Of a stretch of 64,000 bases of DNA, positions 17,089 through 25,814 are shown in pieces. The stretch spans positions 610,939 to 674,938 of the forward strand of contig NZ_BNBR01000005.1 in the NCBI RefSeq assembly GCF_014656055.1, given 5' to 3'. Each line of letters starts with the position of its first letter. The first letter of the stretch is position 1. The notes beneath the pieces are model-generated. The model worked only from the letters and a program-made list of their open reading frames with translations. It had not been told where the DNA came from and did not search any database. The stretch comes from Streptomyces griseosporeus. GTDB taxonomy: Bacteria > Actinomycetota > Actinomycetes > Streptomycetales > Streptomycetaceae. Position numbers and translations under genes: made by a program.

Positions 17089-17101
17089 TTAGGTTACCTA
17101 A
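17089..17101. promoter_or_regulatory. Palindrome TTAGGT-N-ACCTAA upstream of nhaA
   Basis: A 6-1-6 inverted repeat, TTAGGTTACCTAA, lies 83 bp upstream of the nhaA start. The half-site resembles that of DtxR/IdeR (DmdR) iron boxes, although the full 19-bp consensus is longer. It could be an operator for a metal- or stress-responsive regulator. Confidence 0.4.
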
Positions 17102-17144
17102 CGTGCGGCCACCGGGACAGGTGATCTTCACGCTATACGCAACG

Positions 17145-17176
17145 GGGGCACCCGGCATGGCGTCGCCGGGTGCCCC
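17145..17176 (-). terminator. Hairpin downstream of acsA
   Basis: Perfect 12-bp stem, GGGGCACCCGGC / GCCGGGTGCCCC, with an 8-nt loop. It lies 19 bp past the acsA stop. There is no long T-run, as usual in Streptomyces. Confidence 0.7.
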
Positions 17177-17194
17177 TCGGTGCGCTGTGCCGGG

Positions 17195-19150
17195 TCAGTC
17201 CTCGCTGGGCGCGGCGGGCAGCTTGGCCTGGATCAGCTCCATCACGGTGGAGTCGGTCAGGGTGGTGACATCGCCCAGGGCACGGTTCTCCGCGACGTCC
17301 CGCAGCAGACGGCGCATGATCTTGCCGGAGCGGGTCTTGGGCAGCTCGCCCACCGGCAGGATCCGCTTCGGCTTGGCGATCGGCCCGAGGGTGGCGCCGA
17401 CGTGGTTGCGCAACTCGTTGACCAGGCTCTCGTCCTCCGACGCCGTACCGCGCAGGATCACGAAGGCGACGATCGCCTGACCGGTGGTCTCGTCGGCCGC
17501 GCCGACCACGGCCGCCTCGGCGACGGACGGGTGGGAGACCAGCGCCGACTCCACCTCGGTGGTGGAGATGTTGTGCCCGGAGACGAGCATGACGTCGTCG
17601 ACCCGGCCGAGCAGCCAGATGTCGCCGTCGTCGTCCTTCTTCGCCCCGTCACCGGCGAAGTACCTGCCCTCGAAGCGGGACCAGTACGTGTCGATGAACC
17701 GCTGGTCGTCGCCCCAGATCGTGCGCAGCATCGACGGCCACGGCTCGGTCAGCACCAGGTAGCCGCCACCGCCGTTGGGCACCTCGTTCGCCTCGTCGTC
17801 GACGACGGTCGCCGAGATGCCGGGCAGCGGGCGCTGCGCGGAGCCCGGCTTGGCCTCGGTGACACCCGGCAGCGGGGAGATCATCATCGCGCCGGTCTCG
17901 GTCTGCCACCAGGTGTCCACGACCGGCGTGCGGTCGGCGCCGATGTGCTTGCGGTACCAGATCCACGCCTCCGGGTTGATCGGCTCCCCGACGGAGCCGA
18001 GGACGCGCAGGGAGGACAGGTCGAACTTGGCGGGGATGTCGTCGCCCCACTTCATGAACGTACGGATGGCCGTGGGCGCCGTGTAGAGGATGGTGACCCC
18101 GTACTTCTGCACGATCTCCCAGAAGCGCCCCTGGTGCGGGGTGTCCGGGGTGCCCTCGTACATCACCTGGGTGGCGCCGTTGGCCAGCGGTCCGTACACG
18201 ATGTAGGAGTGCCCGGTCACCCAGCCGACGTCGGCCGTGCACCAGTAGACGTCCGTCTCCGGCTTGAGGTCGAAGACCGCGTGGTGGGTGTAGGCGGTCT
18301 GGGTGAGGTAGCCGCCGGAGGTGTGCAGGATGCCCTTCGGCTTCCCCGTCGTACCGGACGTGTACAGGATGAACAGCGGGTGCTCCGCCTCGAACGCCTC
18401 CGGGGTGTGCTCCGCCGGCTGGCGGTCCACCAGGTCGTGCCACCACTGGTCACGGCCCTCGGTCCAGGCGACGTCCTGGCCGGTACGGCGCACCACGAGC
18501 ACGTGCTCGACGTTGCCCGCCTTCTCGATCGCCTCGTCCACGGCGGGCTTGAGCGCGGACGGCTTGCCGCGCCGCCAGCCGCCGTCGGCGGTGACGACGA
18601 CCCGCGCGTCCGCGTCCTGGATCCGGGTGGCGAGCGCGTCGGAGGAGAAACCGCCGAAGACCACCGAGTGGGCGGCGCCGATCCGGGCGCAGGCCAGCAT
18701 CGCGATCGCGGTCTCCGGGATCATCGGCATGTAGACGGCGACCCGGTCGCCCTTGCGCACGCCCAGCTCCAGCAGCGCGTTGGCCGCCTTGGAGACCTCG
18801 TCCTTCAGCTCGGCGTAGGTGATGGCGCGGCTGTCGCCGGGCTCGCCCTCGAAGTGGATCGCGACCCGGTCGCCGTGCCCGGCCTCCACATGGCGGTCGA
18901 CGCAGTTGTACGCGACGTTGAGCGTGCCGTCCTTGAACCACTTGGCGAACGGCGGGTTCGACCAGTCCAGCGTCTCGGTCGGCTCCTTGGCCCAGGTCAG
19001 CCGGCGGGCCTGCTCGGCCCAGAAGCCGAGCCTGTCAGCCTTGGCCTGTTCGTACGCCTCTGCCGTGACGTTGGCGTTCGCGGCCAGGTCAGCGGGCGGC
19101 GCGAAGCGTCGCTCCTCCTTCAAGAGGTTGGCCAGGCTTTCGTTGCTCAC
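17195..19150 (-). CDS. acsA: Acetyl-coenzyme A synthetase AcsA
   Basis: 651-aa AMP-forming acetate:CoA ligase. Seen: the P-loop YTSGTTGKPKG, the adenylation core VDTWWQTETGAMMISPLPG, the hinge/A8 region GRVDDVMLVSGHNIST, and PKTRSGKIMRRLLR with the conserved catalytic lysine that is the usual acetylation target. The GTG at 19150 has GGGAG 6 nt upstream and gives the standard length; an upstream in-frame start at 19192 lacks conservation. A DasR-like site lies 86 bp upstream (19236-19251). A hairpin terminator follows at 17145-17176. Confidence 0.95.
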   Translation of the reverse strand: MSNESLANLLKEERRFAPPADLAANANVTAEAYEQAKADRLGFWAEQARRLTWAKEPTETLDWSNPPFAKWFKDGTLNVAYNCVDRHVEAGHGDRVAIHFEGEPGDSRAITYAELKDEVSKAANALLELGVRKGDRVAVYMPMIPETAIAMLACARIGAAHSVVFGGFSSDALATRIQDADARVVVTADGGWRRGKPSALKPAVDEAIEKAGNVEHVLVVRRTGQDVAWTEGRDQWWHDLVDRQPAEHTPEAFEAEHPLFILYTSGTTGKPKGILHTSGGYLTQTAYTHHAVFDLKPETDVYWCTADVGWVTGHSYIVYGPLANGATQVMYEGTPDTPHQGRFWEIVQKYGVTILYTAPTAIRTFMKWGDDIPAKFDLSSLRVLGSVGEPINPEAWIWYRKHIGADRTPVVDTWWQTETGAMMISPLPGVTEAKPGSAQRPLPGISATVVDDEANEVPNGGGGYLVLTEPWPSMLRTIWGDDQRFIDTYWSRFEGRYFAGDGAKKDDDGDIWLLGRVDDVMLVSGHNISTTEVESALVSHPSVAEAAVVGAADETTGQAIVAFVILRGTASEDESLVNELRNHVGATLGPIAKPKRILPVGELPKTRSGKIMRRLLRDVAENRALGDVTTLTDSTVMELIQAKLPAAPSED

Positions 19151-19235
19151 GACATCTCCCTTTCCCAGGGTGTCCGTTGTGTCCCAGGCCACAGCTCATC
19201 AGACCCGGGGGGCCGATGACAAGGGTCGACAGGAA

Positions 19236-19251
19236 ATTGGTTTAGACCTGT
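19236..19251. promoter_or_regulatory. DasR-like (dre) site upstream of acsA
   Basis: ATTGGTTTAGACCTGT matches 12 of 16 positions of the dre consensus ACTGGTCTAGACCACT and keeps the TGGT-TAGACC core. It is 86 bp before the acsA start. DasR senses N-acetylglucosamine metabolites, and NagA releases acetate, so control of acsA would make metabolic sense. The assignment rests on sequence similarity alone. Confidence 0.45.
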
Positions 19252-19436
19252 CGTGGATGCTGTTCCGTGGCGGTGTTCCGAGGTCATCCGTACCCACGGA
19301 CCAGGCCGGGGGTGAGTTCAACGCCTGTAACGCGCTTCACACTCCTCCGTACGGCTGACCGGCCCGGGCCGGGGCTGGGGCGCCCCGAACCCGGGCCGTG
19401 CCGCGCCGACTGTTCGGCTCGCAGCGGCTGTCCGGT

Positions 19437-21950
19437 TCACACCGCCACGTCGTCTTCCTCCCTCACGTGATCGAACACCTGCTCCTCCTCGGCCCCGGTG
19501 AGCAGGTAGGCCTGCGCCTCGCCCACGTGGAAGTACATCCCGTGCAGCTCCAGCGCCCCGGCGGCCAGCGCCCGCGCCACCGACTCGTGCGCCCGCAGGT
19601 GCTCCAGCTGCTGCACCACGTTGGTCAGGCACAGCTGCTCCACCGCGTCGGCCGGCCGCCTCCCGGCCAGCCGGGCCCACGGACGGCTGTCGTCCGCCAT
19701 CCGCTCCAGGCTCGGCCGCCCGTGCCGCAGCCACCGCCGCAGCGGCGTCTGCGCCCCGCCCGGTTCGGAGCCGAGCAGCGCCTGCATGGCCCCGCACCCG
19801 GAGTGCCCGCACACGGTGATGGACCGCACCTGCAGCACCTCGACGGCGTACTCGATGGCGGCCGCCACCGAGTCGTCGCCGCTCTCCGCACCCGGCAGCG
19901 GCACCAGGTTGCCGACGTTGCGTACCACGAACAGGTCGCCCGGACCACTGGAGGTGATCATCGACGTGACCAGCCGCGAATCGGCGCAGGTCAGGAAGAG
20001 CTGCGACGGCCGCTGTCCCTCCCGGGCCAGCCGCGCCAGCTCACCCCGCACCAGGGGCGCGGTGTTGCGCTGGAAGGCGCTGATGCCCCGGGCCAGCCGG
20101 TGCCCGCCCCGACCGGGGGTGGGGGGAGCGGCCGGGCGGCCGTCCGGCTGCTTGCCGGTGCCGGTGCCGGTGCTGGTGTCCGTGTCGGCGCCGGTGCCCG
20201 CGCCGGGGGTGGCTCCGGCGTCGGCGGTGGCGGGCAGTGCGGACTCCAGGGTGGTCGGCGGGCCCTCGCACTGGTGGTTGCGCCAGGGCGTCCAGGGTCG
20301 GCAGCGGCAGCCGGTGGCGGCGGACAGCCCGGCCGGTCCCGCCACCTCGGCCGGTCCGGTCACCTCGGTCATCCCGGAGGCGTCGGCTTGGTCCCCCGGC
20401 GTGAGGGAGAGCCCGCCACGGCGGCCGGTGAACTCGGCGGTGCCGCCCTGCGCGGTGTGCGTCTTCTGCCAGTCCTGCAAGGCCTCGTACGCCGCGTGGT
20501 CCATGAACGACCCGTCCAACTCCACGACGGCGTGGGCGCCATGGGGTACGAGATGCAGGGCCCGGCTCAGCCGTGGCACCGCGAGGAACGTCAACTGGCC
20601 TCGGACTCGGACGTGATGGACTCCTTCCTGCTCGTCATGGGTGATGCGGGTGCGGGTGAGGCGGTGCAGGGCGGTGGCGACGGCGACGGCGATCCCCAGC
20701 GCCACGCCCTGCAGGACGCCGAGGAGGACCACGCCGAGGGTGGTGGCGGCGTACACCAGCACCTCGCGGTGGCGCGTCACCGTGCGGATGTGGTGCAGGG
20801 ACACCATCTGGATGCCGACGGCCATCACCAGGGCGGCGAGCGAGGCGAGCGGGATGAACTCCAGGACCGGGACCATCAGCAGCGCGGCGACTACTACGAG
20901 AACGCCGTGCAGCATCGTGGAGTTCCGGCTCACGGCACCCGAGTTCACATTCGCCGTGCTGCGCACCGCCACCCCCGCGACCGGCAGCCCGCCGAGCGCC
21001 CCGGAGACGATGTTGGCGGCGCCCTGACCGAGCAGTTCGCGGTCCAGGTCGGAGCGGTGGACCCGGACCGCGGGGCCCGACCGGGAGGCGACCAGCTTGT
21101 CCACGGCGACCGCGCCGAGCAGTGACTGCACGCTGCACACCAGCGTGATGGTGAGAACGGCGGCGACGAGGCCGAGCGCCGGACCCTCCGGGAGGCCGGC
21201 CAGGGCGTGGCTGCGCCAGGAGGGCAGCTCCACCCTGGGCAGGGTCAGACCGGTGAGCGACGCGGTCGCGGTGGCGCCGGCGACGGCGACGAGTGGCGCG
21301 GGCAGCTTGCGCAGCAGGCGTCCGGCCGGGCCGGGCAGCCGCGGCCAGAGCAGCAGCAGGGTCAGGGTCAGCGCGCTGACCGCGACCGCCGCCGGTTGCA
21401 GCTGGGCCAACTGGGCGGGCAGCGCCCGTACGTTGTCGAGCACGGAGCTCTGCGGGCTGCCGCCGAGGACGATGTGCAGCTGGGCGACGGCGATGGTGAC
21501 ACCGATGCCGGCGAGCATGCCGTGCACGATGGCGGGGCTCACGGCGAGCGCGGTGCGCGCCACCCGCAGGCAGCCCAGGCCGAGCTGAGCCAGGCCGGCC
21601 AGCACGGTGATGGCGCACGTCGTACGCCACCCGTAGCGCTGGATGAGGTCGGCGGTGACGACGGTGAGGCCCGCGGCGGGCCCGCTGACCTGCAACGGGC
21701 TGCCGCCGAGCCGTCCGGCGACGAGTCCGCCGACGGCCGCGGCGACGAGGCCGGCCTGCAGGGGGGCGCCGGTGGCGAGGGCGATGCCGAGGGACAGGGG
21801 CAGCGCGATCAGGAACACCGCGATCGAGGCGGACACGTCCTCGCCCGCGACGCGGAAGCGCCGGCGCGGGGCCGGGGGCGGGCTGTGCGGCGGGTGGGCG
21901 CGGTGGGTGGGGGTCGGGTCGGAAGGGCGTGTGGGGGTGCAGGCTGACAT
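19437..21950 (-). CDS. SulP transporter-STAS-beta-carbonic anhydrase fusion
   Basis: 837-aa fusion. About 30-465 is a SulP-type permease with many hydrophobic helices and the SGPAAGLTVV signature. About 470-530 is a STAS-like domain (RGQLTFLAVPRL...VVELDGSFMDHAAYEAL). About 530-620 is a Thr/Gly/Asp-rich linker. About 625-830 is a beta-class carbonic anhydrase with zinc ligands in CADSRLV (about 653) and CGHSGCGAM (about 713). The likely role is bicarbonate uptake coupled to CO2/HCO3- interconversion at the inner membrane face. GGAGGAG lies 8 nt before the ATG. Similar fusions occur in other actinobacteria; substrate specificity is inferred from the attached enzyme. Confidence 0.9.
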   Translation of the reverse strand: MSACTPTRPSDPTPTHRAHPPHSPPPAPRRRFRVAGEDVSASIAVFLIALPLSLGIALATGAPLQAGLVAAAVGGLVAGRLGGSPLQVSGPAAGLTVVTADLIQRYGWRTTCAITVLAGLAQLGLGCLRVARTALAVSPAIVHGMLAGIGVTIAVAQLHIVLGGSPQSSVLDNVRALPAQLAQLQPAAVAVSALTLTLLLLWPRLPGPAGRLLRKLPAPLVAVAGATATASLTGLTLPRVELPSWRSHALAGLPEGPALGLVAAVLTITLVCSVQSLLGAVAVDKLVASRSGPAVRVHRSDLDRELLGQGAANIVSGALGGLPVAGVAVRSTANVNSGAVSRNSTMLHGVLVVVAALLMVPVLEFIPLASLAALVMAVGIQMVSLHHIRTVTRHREVLVYAATTLGVVLLGVLQGVALGIAVAVATALHRLTRTRITHDEQEGVHHVRVRGQLTFLAVPRLSRALHLVPHGAHAVVELDGSFMDHAAYEALQDWQKTHTAQGGTAEFTGRRGGLSLTPGDQADASGMTEVTGPAEVAGPAGLSAATGCRCRPWTPWRNHQCEGPPTTLESALPATADAGATPGAGTGADTDTSTGTGTGKQPDGRPAAPPTPGRGGHRLARGISAFQRNTAPLVRGELARLAREGQRPSQLFLTCADSRLVTSMITSSGPGDLFVVRNVGNLVPLPGAESGDDSVAAAIEYAVEVLQVRSITVCGHSGCGAMQALLGSEPGGAQTPLRRWLRHGRPSLERMADDSRPWARLAGRRPADAVEQLCLTNVVQQLEHLRAHESVARALAAGALELHGMYFHVGEAQAYLLTGAEEEQVFDHVREEDDVAV

Positions 21951-22288
21951 GTTCCCGTCTCCTCCGGGGCAGCGCGGTCGCGGAACTGGTGGGCCCCCGC
22001 GTGTCGGCGGGGGTCGGGTCGCGGCCGTGGGTCACGGCGTACAGCGGCGGGATGAATCAACGCTCGGTAAACGGATCGTAATGCAGAGTAAAGGCCGGGC
22101 ATGGATTTTCGGTGCAAATGGGTTAAAAGCCCACTCCTTGGAGTGAAGCGGCAATTTGATCGGCTTGTCGTACTAATCCCTTCTCTCGTCCATGCGACCT
22201 TGACGGCGCTGTCGGCACGTCCCGGCACATCACCGACAAGACGCTTCACCGGCGTTGGCCTCGAGAGAAGGAAGAAGGTGGGCGGAAG
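21951..22288. other. Divergent intergenic region between the SulP fusion and the deacetylase-like lipoprotein gene
   Basis: 338 bp with a locally AT-rich centre (22050-22180), as expected for two divergent promoters. No RNA gene or convincing operator was recognised. Confidence 0.4.
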
Positions 22289-23569
22289 ATGGCCGCCACC
22301 GCAAGGATCGCCACGGGCGCCGTAATCGCCGCGGCAGTTGCCGCATCGCTGGCCGGTTGCACGACGGGGCCCGGTGGTCCCGGTGGCGCCGGGGACGGTG
22401 CTCCGGGGCCGCAGAAGGCGAAGCCGGCCCCCGCGCCGAAGCACGTGGTCCGGCTGATCGGCGACGGATCGACCGCGTTCACCGGGGCGCAGCCGCATCT
22501 GCCGAGGCCCGAGCGGCTGAAGCCGGGTCAGAAGCCCCCGCAGTTCGTCGTGTTCTCCTGGGACGGCGCTGGCGAGGACAGCCAGAAGCTGTTCTCCCAC
22601 TTCCGCGAGGTCGCCAAGGAGAACAACGCGACCATGACGTACTTCCTCAGCGGGGTGTACATGCTGCCGGAGGAGAAGCGCGACCTGTACCGGCCGCCGC
22701 AGCACTCACCTGGCCGCTCCGACATCGGCTTCAACGACGAGCAGGGCATCGCCGACACCGTCAAGCAGCTGCGGCTGGCCTGGCTGGAGGGCAACGAGAT
22801 CGGCACCCACTTCAACGGCCACTTCTGCGGCAAGGGCGGCGGCGTCGGCGAGTGGTCGGTGGAGGAGTGGAAGGACGAGATCGCTCAGGCCAAGCAGTTC
22901 GTCAAGACCTGGAAGACCAACACGGGTCTGACGGACGCGGCACCGCTGCCCTTCGACTACGACAAGGAGCTGATCGGCGCCCGCACCCCCTGCCTGGAGG
23001 GCCAGCGCAACTTCATGCGGGCCGCCCGCGAGCTGGGCTTCCGCTACGACACCAGCGGCGTCAACAACCAGGTCTGGCCGAAGAAGAAGGAAGGCCTGTG
23101 GGACCTGTCCATGCAGCTCGTGCCCTTCCCGGGCCACTCCTACGAGCAGCTGACCATGGACTACAACTTCATGGTCAACCAGTCCGGCACCAAGACCCAG
23201 GGCGACCCCGCCAAGTACGACTACTGGGGCCACCAGATGCGTGACGGCCTGCTCAGCGGCTTCCGGCGGGCCTACGACGGCAACCGCGCCCCGCTGGTCA
23301 TCGGCAACCACTTCGAGTCGTGGAACGGCGGCACCTACATGCGGGCCGTCGAGGAGGTCGTCGAGACCGTCTGCAACAAGCCCGACGTGCGCTGTGTCTC
23401 CTTCCGGCAGCTCGCCGACTGGCTCGACGCCCAGGACCCGCAGGTCCTGGCCAAGCTGCGCAGCCTGCAGGTCGGCGAGGCCCCGAAGCAGGGCTGGGAG
23501 TCCTTCCTGTCGACCCGCCCCGCCCCGGCCCCGAAGGGCGCGCCCGGGGCGCCGGCGGGTCGGCAGTAG
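22289..23569 (+). CDS. Polysaccharide-deacetylase-like lipoprotein
   Basis: 426-aa secreted lipoprotein. The signal peptide ends in the lipobox LAGC (Cys24), followed by a Gly/Pro-rich spacer. The catalytic region resembles NodB-type carbohydrate esterases: FVVFSWDGAGED supplies the metal-binding Asp, GTHFNGHFCG gives an HxxxH metal pair, and a late PLVIGNHFESW segment closes the barrel. The protein is likely held at the outer face of the membrane and may act on cell wall or exopolysaccharide; the exact substrate is unknown. RBS GGAAGAAGG sits about 10 nt before the ATG (22289). Confidence 0.85.
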   Translation: MAATARIATGAVIAAAVAASLAGCTTGPGGPGGAGDGAPGPQKAKPAPAPKHVVRLIGDGSTAFTGAQPHLPRPERLKPGQKPPQFVVFSWDGAGEDSQKLFSHFREVAKENNATMTYFLSGVYMLPEEKRDLYRPPQHSPGRSDIGFNDEQGIADTVKQLRLAWLEGNEIGTHFNGHFCGKGGGVGEWSVEEWKDEIAQAKQFVKTWKTNTGLTDAAPLPFDYDKELIGARTPCLEGQRNFMRAARELGFRYDTSGVNNQVWPKKKEGLWDLSMQLVPFPGHSYEQLTMDYNFMVNQSGTKTQGDPAKYDYWGHQMRDGLLSGFRRAYDGNRAPLVIGNHFESWNGGTYMRAVEEVVETVCNKPDVRCVSFRQLADWLDAQDPQVLAKLRSLQVGEAPKQGWESFLSTRPAPAPKGAPGAPAGRQ

Positions 23570-23575
23570 CGGGCG

Positions 23576-24556
23576 TCACGCCGGGGCGGTGACGCTCTCG
23601 CCGAGCACGAAACCGGGGTCGACCTGCGCCGCCAGGTCGGCTCCGGTGCGCTCGTTCCCCCAGGACCGGGCGTTCTTCAGGTGGAAGTGGACCATCTGGC
23701 GCGTGTAGCGGTCCCAGTCGCGCAGCTCGTACGTCTCGTCGACGGCCGTCTGCAGCCGGTGCAGGGCGCGGCGGTTGGCGTCCTCCAGCAGCTCGAACCG
23801 GGGCGGGCGGCCCTTCTCCATGGCGCGCACCCAGTCCGAGTGCCCGACGGTCACCAGCAGGTCGTCGCCGACCTCGGCGCGTAGGAAGTCGAGGTCGTCC
23901 TGGCCCTGCACCTTGTTGCCGACGACCTTCAGGGCGACGCCGAAGTCGCGGGCGTACTCCTTGTACTGGCGGTAGACGGAGACCCCCTTCCGGGTCGGCT
24001 CGGCGACGAGGAACGTGATGTCGAAACGGGTGAACATGCCGGAGGCGAAGGAGTCCGAGCCCGCCGTCATGTCCACCACGACGTACTCGTCGCGCCCGTC
24101 CACCAGGTGGTTCAGGCACAGCTCCACCGCTCCCGTCTTGGAGTGGTAGCAGGCGACCCCGAGATCCGCCTCGGTGAAGGGGCCGGTGACCATCAAACGG
24201 ACGGCGTCGCCGTCGAGTTCCACCTCCCGGGCGCAGGCGTCGTAGACCGGGTTGGTCTCCCGCACCCGCAGCAGCCGCGAGCCCTCGCCGGGCGGCGTCG
24301 TCTTGATCATCGTCTCGGCGGAGGCGATGCGCGGGTTGGAGCCGCGCAGGTAGTCCTTGATCAGCGGCAGCCGCTCGCCCATCGCGGGCAGCCCGGCGGC
24401 CTCCTCCTCGTCCAGGCCGAGCGCGGCCCCGAGGTGCTGGTTGATGTCGGCGTCGATCGCGACGACGGGTGCGCCGGTGGTCGCGAGGTGGCGGATGAAC
24501 AGGGAGGACAGGGTGGTCTTGCCGCTGCCGCCCTTCCCGACGAAAGCAATTTTCAT
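23576..24556 (-). CDS. MinD/CooC-type P-loop ATPase
   Basis: 326-aa cytosolic ATPase beginning MKIAFVGKGGSGKTTLSSLFIRHLA, with a deviant Walker A (KGGSGKTT) and signature lysine. AIDADINQHLGAALGL follows, then VVVDMTAGSDSFASGMFTRFD (Walker B/switch region). It resembles CooC/MinD ATPases used for metal-centre maturation or localisation. The ATG at 24556 gives the classic family start; GTG 24562 is an alternative. It is convergent with the deacetylase-like gene and about 100 bp from the divergent Fic-like gene. Partner unknown. Confidence 0.85.
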   Translation of the reverse strand: MKIAFVGKGGSGKTTLSSLFIRHLATTGAPVVAIDADINQHLGAALGLDEEEAAGLPAMGERLPLIKDYLRGSNPRIASAETMIKTTPPGEGSRLLRVRETNPVYDACAREVELDGDAVRLMVTGPFTEADLGVACYHSKTGAVELCLNHLVDGRDEYVVVDMTAGSDSFASGMFTRFDITFLVAEPTRKGVSVYRQYKEYARDFGVALKVVGNKVQGQDDLDFLRAEVGDDLLVTVGHSDWVRAMEKGRPPRFELLEDANRRALHRLQTAVDETYELRDWDRYTRQMVHFHLKNARSWGNERTGADLAAQVDPGFVLGESVTAPA

Positions 24557-24646
24557 GTTCACCAAGCGTAGTGGCGTGGTAGCTGTAGGTGGCAGCCGGA
24601 CGTGAAGAAGACCACTCCTTCGTGGGGTGCGGGCCGGGGGTGCGTA

Positions 24647-24670
24647 CTGTCGTACTCATGAGTACGACAG
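24647..24670. promoter_or_regulatory. 24-bp perfect palindrome across the start codon of the Fic-like gene
   Basis: The half-site CTGTCGTACTCA is followed directly by its exact complement TGAGTACGACAG, with the ATG (24658) at the centre. No Shine-Dalgarno is seen upstream. The site could be an operator, for example autoregulatory or for a dimeric repressor, or form an mRNA hairpin that hides the start codon. Confidence 0.6.
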
Positions 24671-25482
24671 GCGCGACCGCCGACCCCCTCGCGGCCCTGG
24701 GCACCCTGCCCGGAGTGCCGGAGTCCGTGGAGTCCGTACGCAAGGCCGTGGACCGGGTCTATGGGCACCGGATCATGCGGCGCCGCAGCAACGAGATCAC
24801 CTCCGAGGCGGCGCTGCGCGGGGCGCGCGGCTCCGCGGCGCTGTCGGGCGCCGACTGGGCGCTGGAGGAGGTGCGGCGGCGTAGCGACTTCTCCGGCGAC
24901 GACGAGGCGCGCGTGGTGGGCGCGGCGCTCCGGCTGACCGCCGAGGCCGGCCAGCTGCTGTCCATCTGGCGGCAGTCGCCCCTCAGGGTGCTGGCCCGGC
25001 TGCACCTGGTCGCGGCGGCGACCCAGGGCGACGAGGTGGGCCGGCCCCGGCAGGAGGGCGAGAGCGTCGACGAGCCGCTGGTGGAGCTGGCGCTGCCGAA
25101 CGCGGCGGAGGTCTCCGGGCGGCTGGAGGGGCTGGCCGAGCTGATCATCGCGGGCAGCTCCGCCCCGGCGCTGGTGACGGCCGCGGTCGTGCACGGCGAA
25201 CTGCTCGCGCTGCGGCCCTTCGCCTCGCACAACGGGCTGATCGCCCGCACCGCCGAGCGCATCGTCCTGGTCGGCAGCGGTCTCGACCCCAAGTCGATCT
25301 GCCCCGCCGAGGTGGGCCACGCGGAGCTGGGCCGGGCGGCGTACCTGGCGGCGCTGGACGGCTATGTCTCCGGCACGCCCGAGGGCATGGCGGCCTGGAT
25401 CGCCCACTGCGGTCGCGCCGTCGAGCTGGGGGCGCGCGAGTCGACGGCGGTCTGCGAGGCGCTCCAGCGCGGCGCCGCCTGA
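24658..25482 (+). CDS. Fic-like protein with degenerate Fic motif
   Basis: 274-aa protein. VVHGELLALRPFASHNGLIARTAERIVL, at about 180-207, aligns with the Fic motif HPFxDGNGRxxR. It retains PF, N-G and the last Arg, but His is displaced and the GNGR arginine is Leu, so canonical AMPylation is unlikely. The N-terminal half is helical. Streptomyces homologues are often annotated as oxidoreductases or hypothetical proteins. The gene starts within a 24-bp perfect palindrome and may be read from a near-leaderless mRNA. It converges on the probable 6S-like RNA. Confidence 0.75.
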   Translation: MSTTGATADPLAALGTLPGVPESVESVRKAVDRVYGHRIMRRRSNEITSEAALRGARGSAALSGADWALEEVRRRSDFSGDDEARVVGAALRLTAEAGQLLSIWRQSPLRVLARLHLVAAATQGDEVGRPRQEGESVDEPLVELALPNAAEVSGRLEGLAELIIAGSSAPALVTAAVVHGELLALRPFASHNGLIARTAERIVLVGSGLDPKSICPAEVGHAELGRAAYLAALDGYVSGTPEGMAAWIAHCGRAVELGARESTAVCEALQRGAA

Positions 25483-25502
25483 CATCCCCGGGACGGAAAA
25501 AT

Positions 25503-25530
25503 GCGGCGGTACGAATCCTCGTACCGCCGC
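25503..25530 (-). terminator. Strong intrinsic terminator, minus strand
   Basis: 12-bp perfect stem (GCGGCGGTACGA / TCGTACCGCCGC) with a 4-nt loop. On the minus strand it is followed by ATTTTTCC, a U-run rare in this genome. It probably ends the transcript coming from 25720-25815, and can also block read-through from the Fic-like gene. Confidence 0.8.
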
Positions 25531-25720
25531 TGGCATGCTCACCGGGGTACCAAGCGTCCTCGATTCATGCCCATCAGGTCGGGGTCTTTGCCCGTCACCT
25601 GGTGCGGCTGGCCCGTAATCGACGGGTCGACGTCGCGTGGGTGCCCGGTGTTCATGCTCGGTCCGTGGGGCCAGATGCGTTGGTGAAGGTGATCCTCTCG
25701 GATGTCCTTGGTCTCGCGGG
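25503..25720 (-). ncRNA. Probable 6S-like small RNA
   Basis: This convergent 332-bp gap has no credible CDS. On the minus strand it ends in an intrinsic terminator. The segment 25539-25694 can close on itself by TCACC/GGTGA at its ends. It has an apical CCCGT-CGATT-ACGGG hairpin (25612-25626) almost exactly at the midpoint, giving the long quasi-rod typical of 6S RNA. S. coelicolor is reported, as I recall, to encode a 6S-like RNA (scr3559) in the corresponding gap beside the HAD phosphatase gene. Strand is inferred from the terminator; the 5' end is approximate. Confidence 0.5.
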
Positions 25721-25814
25721 CCGTTGAATCCTTTGTACTCCAGGACCCCGGCAAGCGAAAGCCCAGCCCGCGCTTCTTTACTTTTGCCCTCAAACACTGC
25801 CCAAACGGGACAGC

